This document shows positions 26,906 to 34,483 of a stretch of DNA of 64,000 bases, in pieces. Below the pieces are notes generated by a model that was not told where the DNA came from, ran no database searches, and saw only the letters and a program-made list of their open reading frames with translations. Both the position numbers and the translations under genes were made by a program. This stretch comes from Nocardia mikamii NBRC 108933 (GTDB taxonomy: Bacteria > Actinomycetota > Actinomycetes > Mycobacteriales > Mycobacteriaceae): the NCBI RefSeq assembly GCF_001613505.1, contig NZ_BDCM01000003.1, positions 248,001-312,000 on the forward strand, in the 5' to 3' direction. The stretch's first letter is position 1. Each line of letters begins with the position of its first letter.

Positions 26906-27820
26906 TCAGGTCCAGTCGGCGATATTCCAGGCCCGTTCGATCCCGCGATTCACGAGATCCACGATCTCTTCGGCACAATCCGGCGCCGACATCCGCAGCC
27001 CGTCCAACGTCGCCACCCGCGCGGCGAGCGTAATGCTCGACAGTAGCCAAACACTGTCGGCGGTAACGAGATCCGCGGTGAACAGCGATTTGTAGCTGCA
27101 GTCCCAGCCGGCCTTTCCCGCCGCGGCGAACAGGGCTCGCTGGGTGATGCCGGGCAGTACGCCGTCGCGCGCGGGCGGGGTGAGCAACTGCTTGTCGCGC
27201 TGGATCACGACCGTCGAGCGCGGCCCCTCCAGTACTCGATGCTCGGTGCTGGTGAAGATCACGTCGTCGGCATTCTGGCGGGCCGCGAAGCGCAGCGCCG
27301 CCATATTCGTCGCATAGGAGAGCGTCTTGGCGCCGAGCAGCAGCCACGGAGCGGTGGTCGCGAGTTCGGTGGAGATGCCGCGCGTGAGGGTGATCACCGA
27401 AATACCTTCGGCGCGAGCCTTACTCACCCGTTCGGCGACCGCGCTCACCAGCACGTAGCCGGTGAGATCCGGTGCCGGGCCCGACAGTTCCCCCGAACCG
27501 ACCCGTCTGGACTCGGCGCCGTCGCGACCCCGGGTCACGATCATGCGCAGCACACCCTCGCGGTCGGACCCCCATTCCTTGACCGCGGATTCCACCGCGG
27601 TGCGCCACTGGGCGACATCGGGATCCGGCAGGTCCAGTGCCTGGGCCGAGCGGCGTAGCCGAGCCAGATGTAGTTCCAACGCACTCGCTTTACCGTCACG
27701 CACCAGCACCGTCTCGAAGACGCCGTCGCCGCGCAACGCGCCGATGTCGTCCGCGAAGAGCAACGGCTCGTCCGGATTCCGGACGGTACCGTCGAGTGTC
27801 ACCAGAACTCGATCCACCAT
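26906..27820 (-). CDS. pabC: Aminotransferase class IV / aminodeoxychorismate lyase-like
   Basis: A PLP enzyme of fold type IV, 304 residues. Conserved features are DDIGALRGDGVFETVLVRDG near the N-terminus (about 24-43), the PLP-Lys segment LLGAKTLSYATNMAAL, and DDVIFTSTEHRVLEGPRSTV. Aminodeoxychorismate lyase (p-aminobenzoate and folate synthesis) is the likeliest activity; D-amino acid or branched-chain transamination cannot be excluded. ATG 27820 follows a TAGGCT box by 7 bases and looks leaderless; the longer frame to 28012 overlaps the divergent gene. It lies at the Rv0812 position. Confidence 0.85.
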   Translation of the reverse strand: MVDRVLVTLDGTVRNPDEPLLFADDIGALRGDGVFETVLVRDGKASALELHLARLRRSAQALDLPDPDVAQWRTAVESAVKEWGSDREGVLRMIVTRGRDGAESRRVGSGELSGPAPDLTGYVLVSAVAERVSKARAEGISVITLTRGISTELATTAPWLLLGAKTLSYATNMAALRFAARQNADDVIFTSTEHRVLEGPRSTVVIQRDKQLLTPPARDGVLPGITQRALFAAAGKAGWDCSYKSLFTADLVTADSVWLLSSITLAARVATLDGLRMSAPDCAEEIVDLVNRGIERAWNIADWT

Positions 27821-27827
27821 GCGTGGC

Positions 27828-27833
27828 AGCCTA
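27828..27833 (-). promoter_or_regulatory. -10 box of leaderless pabC-like gene
   Basis: TAGGCT on the - strand ends 7 bases before ATG 27820, and no ribosome site is present. Confidence 0.5.
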
Positions 27834-27972
27834 GGCGAATCGAGCGCTCCAGGCGTGGGTACGCAATCGTCCGGCAACGCCCGGGCGAGCCCCGGGGCGA
27901 CAGGCATATCCACGGCATACTCACCGCACACCTGCGGCAACCCGTGGCGCGGCGCGGGCCCGCGCGACCGCC

Positions 27973-27978
27973 TATTGT
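27973..27978 (+). promoter_or_regulatory. -10 box of leaderless ygfZ-like gene
   Basis: TATTGT lies 6 bases before GTG 27985, and no ribosome site is present. Confidence 0.5.
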
Positions 27979-27984
27979 GGAAAC

Positions 27985-29100
27985 GTGTCCGTGGTTGCCG
28001 CCCCCAGTCCACTGCTCGGTCTCCCAGGGGCCGTGCCCGGCCCGCCCGATAGTCCCGATGCCGCGGTCGCCTGGCATTACGGCGATCCCTTCGGGGAACA
28101 GCGTGCCGCGGCCCAGCGCGTCGCCCTCGTGGACCGTTCGCATCGTTTCGTGGCGCGGATCACCGGCGCCGAACGGCTGAGCTGGCTGCACACGATTTCC
28201 AGCCAGCACATCGCCGACCTGAGCGACGGCCGTTCCGCCGAGAATCTGGATCTGGACCTCAACGGCCGCGTCCAGCACCATTTCGTGCTCACCGAACTCG
28301 ACGGCACGGTGTGGATCGATACCGAAGGCGACCGCGGCCCCGCGCTGCTCGACTTCCTGCAGAAGATGGTCTTCTGGGCCGACGCGAAACCCGAGGCCGC
28401 ACCGGATCACGCGGTCCTGAGCCTGCTCGGACCGCGAGTGAGCGAGCTGACCGAGACGCTCGGCATCGCCGCGCTGCCGGAGGTGTACGGCGCGGTCGCC
28501 CTGCCCGGCGGCGGATTCCTGCGCCGGATGCCGTGGCCCACCGAGCATTCCTACGACCTGGTCGTGCCGCGCGAGCGGCTGAGCGAGCTGTGGACGGCGC
28601 TGACCGCGGCCGGCGCCGAACCGGCCGGACTGTGGGCATTCGAGGCGCTGCGAGTGGCCGCGCTGCGCCCGCGTATCGGTGTCGACACCGACGACCGGAC
28701 CATTCCGCACGAGGCCCACTGGATCGGCGGCCCGGACGAATTCGGCGCGGTCCATCTGAACAAGGGTTGCTATCGCGGGCAGGAAACCGTCGCCCGCGTG
28801 CACAATCTCGGTAAACCACCGCGGCATCTGGTGTTGCTGCACCTGGACGGCTCCGCCGATGCCCGGCCCGCGGCCGGTGACGCGGTGACCGCCGGCGGTC
28901 GCGCGGTTGGCAGGCTCGGCACGGTGATCGACCATTTCGAACTGGGGCCGATCGCACTCGCGCTGGTCAAACGCGCCATCCCCGCCGACACCCGGCTGGA
29001 GGCCGGTCCGATGGCCGCCGCCATCGATCCGGATTCGATCCCGTCCGATGACGAGCCGCAGGCCGGCCGGCTCGCCGTGGACAAGTTGCGCGGCCGGTGA
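27985..29100 (+). CDS. ygfZ: YgfZ/GcvT-like folate-binding protein
   Basis: 371 residues. YgfZ proteins use tetrahydrofolate and help repair or assemble iron-sulfur clusters. The diagnostic segment KGCYRGQETVARVHNLGK, with the conserved Cys, lies at about 258-275, after a GcvT-like N-terminal fold (DRSHRFVARITGAERLSWLH). GTG 27985 appears leaderless. The stop codon overlaps the MOSC gene start (GTGA), giving a three-gene operon ygfZ-MOSC-asparaginase. It is divergent from the pabC-like gene, matching Rv0811c. Confidence 0.92.
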   Translation: MSVVAAPSPLLGLPGAVPGPPDSPDAAVAWHYGDPFGEQRAAAQRVALVDRSHRFVARITGAERLSWLHTISSQHIADLSDGRSAENLDLDLNGRVQHHFVLTELDGTVWIDTEGDRGPALLDFLQKMVFWADAKPEAAPDHAVLSLLGPRVSELTETLGIAALPEVYGAVALPGGGFLRRMPWPTEHSYDLVVPRERLSELWTALTAAGAEPAGLWAFEALRVAALRPRIGVDTDDRTIPHEAHWIGGPDEFGAVHLNKGCYRGQETVARVHNLGKPPRHLVLLHLDGSADARPAAGDAVTAGGRAVGRLGTVIDHFELGPIALALVKRAIPADTRLEAGPMAAAIDPDSIPSDDEPQAGRLAVDKLRGR

Positions 29101-29954
29101 GCGCGCCCGCAGCGCCCCGGGAAATCGGCGCGATCGGCCACGTGCTCGCGGTCTGTGTCCTGCATGCCGAACTCGAGGTACCCGCGAAGGTGAGCCGGGT
29201 CGGCCGGACCGCGATCGACAAGCGCCCGGTCGCCGACCGGGTCGCGGTCCGCGCACTGGGCCTGGCCGGTGACCACGTATGCGATACGACACATCACGGC
29301 GGCGTCCACCAGGCCGTCTACGCCTACGCCGACGAGGACGCGCGGCAATGGGGCGAGCAGTTGGGCCGCACGCTGGCGCCCGGCTGGTTCGGTGAGAATC
29401 TGCGGGTGTCCGGGCTGCCGGTCAGCGATGCGGTGATCGGGGAACGCTGGCGCGTCGGCGAGGCGGTGCTCGAGGTGAGCGCACCGCGCGTGCCGTGCGC
29501 GACCTTCGGGCACTGGTCCGGTGAGAAGCAGTGGGTCAAGCGCTTCACCCTGCGGGCCGATACCGGCGCCTACCTGCGGGTGCTGACCGAGGGCACGATC
29601 GGTGCCGGTGACCGGGTGCACGTCGACCACATTCCCGAGCACGGCATCACCGTCCGCGACCTGTTCACCGGCCACGATCCGGCCCGGCTGGAGCATCTGC
29701 TCGCCGCCGAACCGACGATTTCCGACGATGTGCGCATGCAGATCGCCCGGCATGCGCGGCGGGCCGCCAACGGGGCGCGGGTCACCGCATCCGCGGAGGG
29801 GGTCGGCATCGCGGCGGCGGGCCGGACGGCATCGAAGCCGGCGGCGGCCGGGGCCGGGACACCGCACTCGGCGATGCCGAGCGGGACAGTGCTGCGGGCG
29901 GAGGAATCGAGTGCAGCGGCTTCCGGCAGCGCGGAGCGAGGAGACCGGCCATGA
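29097..29954 (+). CDS. MOSC domain protein
   Basis: 285 residues. MOSC domains bind or carry molybdenum-cofactor sulfur or handle N-hydroxylated substrates (YiiM group). The segment TTHHGGVHQAVYAYADED and the conserved Cys in RVPCATFGHW (about residue 138) are present. The terminal 80 residues are Ala/Gly/Ser-rich and low in complexity, beyond the usual domain. GTG 29097 overlaps the ygfZ-like stop and its own stop overlaps the asparaginase ATG. The substrate is unknown. Confidence 0.88.
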   Translation: MSAPAAPREIGAIGHVLAVCVLHAELEVPAKVSRVGRTAIDKRPVADRVAVRALGLAGDHVCDTTHHGGVHQAVYAYADEDARQWGEQLGRTLAPGWFGENLRVSGLPVSDAVIGERWRVGEAVLEVSAPRVPCATFGHWSGEKQWVKRFTLRADTGAYLRVLTEGTIGAGDRVHVDHIPEHGITVRDLFTGHDPARLEHLLAAEPTISDDVRMQIARHARRAANGARVTASAEGVGIAAAGRTASKPAAAGAGTPHSAMPSGTVLRAEESSAAASGSAERGDRP

Positions 29955-30913
29955 GTGTGGAATTGGTGGAAGTGGTTCGCTCCGGCTTCCGCGAATGTGT
30001 GCACCGGGGGTCGGTGGTGATCGTCGAACCCGACGGGGAGCCCTCGCTCGCCCTGGGTGAGGTGCATCTGCCGATCTTCCCGCGGTCGACCAACAAACCC
30101 ATGCAAGCGATCACCTTGCTGCGCAACGGTTTCGAGCCGGTGGACGAGGCCGAACTGGCCATCGCCACCGCCTCGCATTTCGGCGAACCCGACCATCTGG
30201 CGCTGGTGCGGCGATTGCTGGACCGCTTCGGCTTCGACGAGAACAGCCTGGAGTGCCCGCCGGATCTGCCGATGGGCGAACAGGCCCGCGCCGAGGCCCT
30301 GGCCGGTCGCGATCGGCACTCGGCCCCTCGCAAGATCTACATGAACTGCTCGGGCAAACATGCCGCGATGCTGGCGACCTGTGTGATCAACGGCTGGCCG
30401 ACGACCGGGTATCTCGACCCTTCCCATCCCCTCCAGCAGGCGGTCACGGCCACGATCGCCGACATCACCGGCGAACCCGAGACCGATCTCGGCATCGACG
30501 GCTGCGGCCTGCCGATCGTCCCGGTCTCACTGATCAACCTCGCCCGCGCCTACGCCCATCTCGCCACCGCGGCCCCCGGATCGCCGGAACGCCGGGTCGC
30601 GGACGCGATTCGCCACCATCCGCGAGTGATTTCGGGCACGGATGCCCCCGATCTCGAGACCATGCGCGCGACCCCGGGTCTGGTCTGCAAGATCGGGGCG
30701 GACGGTGTGCACGCGGGGGCCCTGCCGGACGGCCGCGCCTTCGCCTACAAGATCGACGACGGCCACGACCGGGCCCGGATGCCGCTGACGCAGGCGATTC
30801 TCCAGCGTATGGGGGTCGAGTGGACCGAGGCCCACACCGCGCTCGCCGGGCCGCCGGTCCTGGGCGGCGGGGCGCGGGTCGGCATCATCCGGGCAATCCC
30901 GGGCGCGGTGTAG
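29951..30913 (+). CDS. L-asparaginase II (Rhizobium-type, thermolabile family)
   Basis: Probably hydrolyses L-asparagine to aspartate and ammonia. 320 residues of the COG4448 family, not the classical amidohydrolase type. Its conserved segments are PRSTNKPMQAI, IATASHFGEPDHL, YMNCSGKHAAML and GIDGCGLPIVPVSL. ATG 29951 overlaps the MOSC stop (ATGA). It ends the three-gene operon. No signal peptide is present, so it is cytoplasmic. A nitrogen-supply role would fit GlnR elsewhere in the window, but no GlnR site was seen. Confidence 0.88.
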   Translation: MSVELVEVVRSGFRECVHRGSVVIVEPDGEPSLALGEVHLPIFPRSTNKPMQAITLLRNGFEPVDEAELAIATASHFGEPDHLALVRRLLDRFGFDENSLECPPDLPMGEQARAEALAGRDRHSAPRKIYMNCSGKHAAMLATCVINGWPTTGYLDPSHPLQQAVTATIADITGEPETDLGIDGCGLPIVPVSLINLARAYAHLATAAPGSPERRVADAIRHHPRVISGTDAPDLETMRATPGLVCKIGADGVHAGALPDGRAFAYKIDDGHDRARMPLTQAILQRMGVEWTEAHTALAGPPVLGGGARVGIIRAIPGAV

Positions 30914-31014
30914 CAGCTCACCATTTCGGCGAAGGTCCGCCGGACCGCCCCGCCGACGGTGGATGTTCCGCAGTCTTCACCCACTCCTGGAAGCGCGACC
31001 GCCTGACACACGCT

Positions 31015-31020
31015 AAAGTG
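31015..31020 (+). promoter_or_regulatory. -10 box upstream of the DUF3073 gene
   Basis: TAAAGT sits between ACAC and GTGT half-sites (31009-31024 region) and would give a 5' untranslated leader of roughly 70 bases before ATG 31099. Confidence 0.35.
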
Positions 31021-31098
31021 TCTGTCAGGAAGATTATTAATTCGAACGGGGCCGCCAACCACCCCAGGCCGCCCCGCAGTGACGCGAGGGGGTCAGCC

Positions 31099-31305
31099 AT
31101 GGGCCGTGGCCGGGCTAAGGCAAAGCAGACCAAGGTTGCACGCGAGCTGAAGTACAGCTCGCCGTCGACCGACTTCGCGAGCCTTCAGCGCGAGCTGTCG
31201 GGGCACACCCCCCGGCGGAGCGGTGTGCTGTCCGAAGAACACGATTCGGACGAATCGCTCAAGCGCTGGGAGGAAGATGAGGACTACGACGACTGGCGCC
31301 GCTGA
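31099..31305 (+). CDS. DUF3073 small basic-acidic protein
   Basis: 68 residues beginning MGRGRAKAKQTKVARELKY and ending KRWEEDEDYDDWRR: a basic N-terminal half and a strongly acidic C-terminus. DUF3073 is confined to actinobacteria and usually sits beside purM; its function is unknown. A GAGGGGG site precedes the ATG. A strong terminator follows directly. It corresponds to Rv0810c. Confidence 0.9.
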   Translation: MGRGRAKAKQTKVARELKYSSPSTDFASLQRELSGHTPRRSGVLSEEHDSDESLKRWEEDEDYDDWRR

Positions 31306-31312
31306 CTCCGAT

Positions 31313-31360
31313 CGACGTGCTGCAGGGGGAGGCCTGAGGGGCCTCCCCCTTCGCACGTCG
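31313..31360 (+). terminator. Terminator after the DUF3073 gene
   Basis: Nested stems: CGACGTGC (31313-31320) with GCACGTCG (31353-31360) enclose GGGGGAGGCC (31325-31334) with GGCCTCCCCC (31340-31349). It starts 8 bases after the stop codon. Confidence 0.85.
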
Positions 31361-31548
31361 GGCAGCGTTTTCGGCCGATAGGGTCGACCGATCCCACCTC
31401 GATGAGGGCTCGTAGTACGGGTTGCCGCCGCGGGTATCAGTGATACCGAGGGCGGCACTACCCGGGTTGAACGTGCCTCGGCACACTGCCGCCCAGCTGC
31501 GCTTCCGCCGGTCGCCTTCGGATGCCGCAGCGGCTCAGCCGAACGACA

Positions 31549-31592
31549 ATCGCCTCCCCGAACCGGGCCGTACCCGGGTTCGAGGAGGCGAT
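31549..31592 (-). terminator. Terminator of purM
   Basis: ATCGCCTCC (31549-31557) pairs with GGAGGCGAT (31584-31592), enclosing an inner CGAACC/GGTTCG stem with one bulge. It lies 12 bases past the purM stop. The 190 bases between this hairpin and the DUF3073 terminator hold no gene I can support. Confidence 0.75.
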
Positions 31593-31603
31593 CGAGTTTC
31601 CGG

Positions 31604-32722
31604 TCAGAACCGGGGGTGTTCGCCGAGTAGCGCCACCCGCGCGGCGTCGGCGTCCTTGGCCTTCTTGACCGATCCCAAGGTCCAGCATTCGATATGCCGC
31701 GCGGTCAGCACCGCGAGCGCACGATCGGCATCCTCGGGGGCGACGACGGCGACCATGCCGACGCCCATGTTGAAGGTCTTCTCCATCTCAGCCCGCTCGA
31801 CCCGGCCACGCTGCGCGATCAGCTTGAAGATCGGCGCGGGATTCCAGGTGCCGCGGTCGATTTCGGCGACCAGCCCGGCCGGCAGCACCCGGGCCAGATT
31901 GTTCGCCAGGCCGCCGCCGGTGACGTGGGCGAAGGTGCGCACATCGGTCTCGGCGATCAGCGCCAGACAATCCTTGGCATAGATCTTGGTAGGTTCCAGC
32001 AACTCTTCGCCCAGGGTGCGGCCGAATTCCTCGACGTGCCCGGTGAGGGCCATCCGATCGATATCGAGCAGCACCCGGCGCGCCAGGCTGTAACCGTTGG
32101 AATGCAGGCCCGAGGAGCCCATCGCGATGACGACGTCACCGGGGCGGACCCGGTCCGGTCCCAGCACCTCGTCTGCCTCCACGACGCCGACGCCGGTCGC
32201 GGAGATGTCGTAGTCGTCGGCGCCCATCAGGCCCGGATGCTCGGCGGTCTCGCCGCCCAGCAGCGCGCATCCGGCCTGGATGCAGCCCTCGGCGATACCG
32301 GACACGATCTGCGCGACCCGTTCCGGAACCACCTTGCCGACGGCGATGTAGTCCTGCAGGAACAGCGGTTCCGCGCCGCAGACGACCAGATCGTCGACGA
32401 CCATGGCGACCAGGTCCAGGCCGACCGTGTCGTGCTTGTCCAGCGCCTGCGCGACCGCGATCTTGGTGCCCACACCGTCGGTGGAGGCGGCCAGCAGCGG
32501 TTCCCGGTAGCCACCCTTGAGCGCGAACAATCCGGCGAAACCGCCCAGACCGCCCTGTACCTCGGGCCGGCTGGCCTTCTTGGCCAGCGGCGCGAACAAC
32601 TCGACTGCGCGGTCGCCGGCCTCGATGTCGACACCGGCGGCGGCGTAGGACGCGCCTCCGGATTGGGCCTCGTCGGTGCCTGTGTCGTTCACACCGGCAC
32701 CACTCGGGGTCTGCTCAGTCAT
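31604..32722 (-). CDS. purM: Phosphoribosylformylglycinamidine cyclo-ligase PurM
   Basis: Fifth step of de novo purine synthesis, closing FGAM to AIR with ATP. 372 residues. Family motifs are GGFAGLF, ASTDGVGTKIAVA, DLVAMVVDDLVVCGAEPLFLQDYIA (cut here by design of the family's metal site), LLGGETAEHPGLM and GSSGLHSNGYSLAR. The N-terminal 25 residues are low in complexity. ATG 32722 is chosen over an upstream TTG. It is oriented away from the hydrolase gene and co-directional with the other pur genes of the window. Confidence 0.96.
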   Translation of the reverse strand: MTEQTPSGAGVNDTGTDEAQSGGASYAAAGVDIEAGDRAVELFAPLAKKASRPEVQGGLGGFAGLFALKGGYREPLLAASTDGVGTKIAVAQALDKHDTVGLDLVAMVVDDLVVCGAEPLFLQDYIAVGKVVPERVAQIVSGIAEGCIQAGCALLGGETAEHPGLMGADDYDISATGVGVVEADEVLGPDRVRPGDVVIAMGSSGLHSNGYSLARRVLLDIDRMALTGHVEEFGRTLGEELLEPTKIYAKDCLALIAETDVRTFAHVTGGGLANNLARVLPAGLVAEIDRGTWNPAPIFKLIAQRGRVERAEMEKTFNMGVGMVAVVAPEDADRALAVLTARHIECWTLGSVKKAKDADAARVALLGEHPRF

Positions 32723-32846
32723 TGTTCGGGAAAGCTCCAAACCGAATCGGCGGACAGATGCCTGATCACGCTACCGGAGCCGGATAACGAGACTGCACCG
32801 GTATTGGGCTGCACGTACGGATTCGAGGCTACCGTCACATCAGCCA

Positions 32847-32875
32847 TTGACATACATACGGTATGTAGGTAACTC
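32847..32875 (+). promoter_or_regulatory. Promoter with embedded TetR-type operator
   Basis: TTGACA (32847-32852) is a consensus -35 box and TAACTC (32870-32875) a weak -10 box at 17 bases. Between them lies the inverted repeat TACATAC-G-GTATGTA (32853-32867). Binding there would block the promoter of the hydrolase-TetR operon, so autoregulation by the downstream TetR protein is inferred. Confidence 0.65.
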
Positions 32876-32909
32876 TGGAACACATCACCCCCACTCCGGA
32901 AGGCATGTC

Positions 32910-33776
32910 ATGGGAATCAGCACCAGCCTCGGCCCGGTTCGACACGTCGCGGTCCCCGGCGGCCGCATCCGCTGTCACGACACCGGTTCCGGTTCGCCCG
33001 TGGTCTTCGTGCACGGCCTGCTCGTCAATGCCGATCTGTGGCGCAAGGTGGTGCCGGACGTCGCCGCCGCCGGGCATCGCTGCCTCACCCCGGACTGGCC
33101 GTTCGGCTCGCATTCGGAGCCGATGCCTGCCGCCGACCTCTCCCCGACCGGCGCGGCCGATCTGATCGCGGCGTTCCTGCGGGAACTCGATCTCACCGAC
33201 GTCACCCTGGTGGCCAACGACACCGGCGGGGCGATCACACAGATCATGCTGTCGCGCGACCGCAGCCGGGTCGGACGTGTGGTGTTCACCAACTGCGACG
33301 CCTACGAGAAGTTCTTCCCGCAGCCGTTCACTCCCCTGCCGCGACTCTCGCGCGTACCCGGCCTGCTCACCGCGGTTCTGCAGAGTCTGCGCTTCCGGCC
33401 GGCGCAGCGTCTGCCCATCGCGTACGGGCTGGTCACCAAACAGCCGCTGCCGCACGAGATCGCGGATTCGTATCTGCTGCCGAGCCGCAACTCCGCGGCG
33501 ATCCGCGCCGACCTGCGCCGGTTCCTGCGCGATATCCACAAGCGTCACACCCTCGCGGCCGCACGCAGTTTCGGCGAGTGGGATCTGCCGGTGCTGCTGG
33601 CCTGGGCACCCGAGGACAAGGTGTTCCGGCTCGAGTTCGCGCAGCGGCTGGCACACGATCTGCCCGACGCCACCCTGCGCACGATCGAGGATTCGCTCAC
33701 CTTCATCGCCGAGGACCAGCCCGAGTTGCTCAGCCAGTTGATCGTGGAGTTCACTCGGCTGCATGCCACGCCGTAG
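32910..33776 (+). CDS. Alpha/beta hydrolase, Asp-nucleophile type
   Basis: 288 residues with an alpha/beta-hydrolase fold: oxyanion segment VVFVHGLLVNADLW (about 31-44) and nucleophile elbow VANDTGGAI (about 99-107), where Asp takes the place of Ser, as in haloalkane-dehalogenase-like enzymes. The usual C-terminal His (H-F-x-x-x-D-x-P-E) is replaced by Thr in LTFIAEDQPE, so ordinary hydrolysis may be impaired or another residue may serve. It shares an operon with the TetR gene, whose start lies 14 bases inside this gene. The substrate is unknown. Confidence 0.82.
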   Translation: MGISTSLGPVRHVAVPGGRIRCHDTGSGSPVVFVHGLLVNADLWRKVVPDVAAAGHRCLTPDWPFGSHSEPMPAADLSPTGAADLIAAFLRELDLTDVTLVANDTGGAITQIMLSRDRSRVGRVVFTNCDAYEKFFPQPFTPLPRLSRVPGLLTAVLQSLRFRPAQRLPIAYGLVTKQPLPHEIADSYLLPSRNSAAIRADLRRFLRDIHKRHTLAAARSFGEWDLPVLLAWAPEDKVFRLEFAQRLAHDLPDATLRTIEDSLTFIAEDQPELLSQLIVEFTRLHATP

Positions 33777-34386
33777 CCAGGAGGACAGATCACGCGCGAC
33801 GCGGGCGAGTCTCGAAGCGGCCGGGCGGCGGCTGTTCGCCGAACGCGGATATTCCGCGGTGTCGGCGGAGGAGATCGTCGCCGCGGCCGGTGTCACCCGC
33901 GGCGCGCTGCATCATCACTACGGCGACAAGCGCGGCCTGTTCATCGCGGTACTGGAACAACTCGAGGCGGACAACACCCAGGAGATCCGGGATGCGATCG
34001 ACGCCCTGCCCGACCCGACCGATCTGCTGGCCGCGATGGCGACCGGCCTGCACACCTTCCTCGGGGCCAGCCGCCGGCAGGAGACGGTCCGGATCGCCAT
34101 GTCGGACGGTCCGGCCGTACTCGGCTGGCAAGGCTGGCGGGAGATGGAAGCGCGCCACGGCCTCGGTCTGATCATGAATCAGCTGGAACTGGCCGTGAAG
34201 TCCGGACTCGCACCCGCGGTCCCGGTCCGCACCCTGGCCCAACTGATTCTGGCCGCTGTCACCGAGGCGGGCATGATCGTCGCGCACGCCGACGATCCGG
34301 ATGCGGCCGGAGCCGAGGCCGAACAGTGCATTCTGATGATGGTCGGCGGATTGCTCACACCGCCGAGCACGTCACCGAGCCCCTAG
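33763..34386 (+). CDS. TetR/AcrR family regulator of the hydrolase operon
   Basis: 207 residues. The N-terminal helix-turn-helix (about 10-55) reads AGRRLFAERGYSAVSAEEIV then GVTRGALHHHYGDKRGLF, typical of TetR. The C-terminal ligand domain follows the TetR_C pattern (GPAVLGWQGWREMEARHGLG). Its ATG lies inside the hydrolase gene, so the two are co-transcribed. The inverted repeat at 32853-32867 is the probable operator. The inducer may be the hydrolase substrate. Confidence 0.92.
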   Translation: MPRRSQEDRSRATRASLEAAGRRLFAERGYSAVSAEEIVAAAGVTRGALHHHYGDKRGLFIAVLEQLEADNTQEIRDAIDALPDPTDLLAAMATGLHTFLGASRRQETVRIAMSDGPAVLGWQGWREMEARHGLGLIMNQLELAVKSGLAPAVPVRTLAQLILAAVTEAGMIVAHADDPDAAGAEAEQCILMMVGGLLTPPSTSPSP

Positions 34387-34483
34387 ACCCGCGAAGCGGG
34401 TTCGACGGCGAATGCGCTTGCGCCACAGGTCGAATTACACCGGGCCGCCACGACGACAGGCCCGGCCACGTCATGCGTGCCGC

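Noticed and set aside
31259..31486. Possible small - strand protein beginning MCRGTFNPGSAALG
   Set aside because: It runs through the DUF3073 terminator hairpins, has weaker third-position G/C bias than neighbours, and lacks a ribosome site.
34387..34483. Coding extension between the TetR gene and purF
   Set aside because: Only short shadow frames cross this 97-base convergent gap, and no ribosome site or family similarity is seen.
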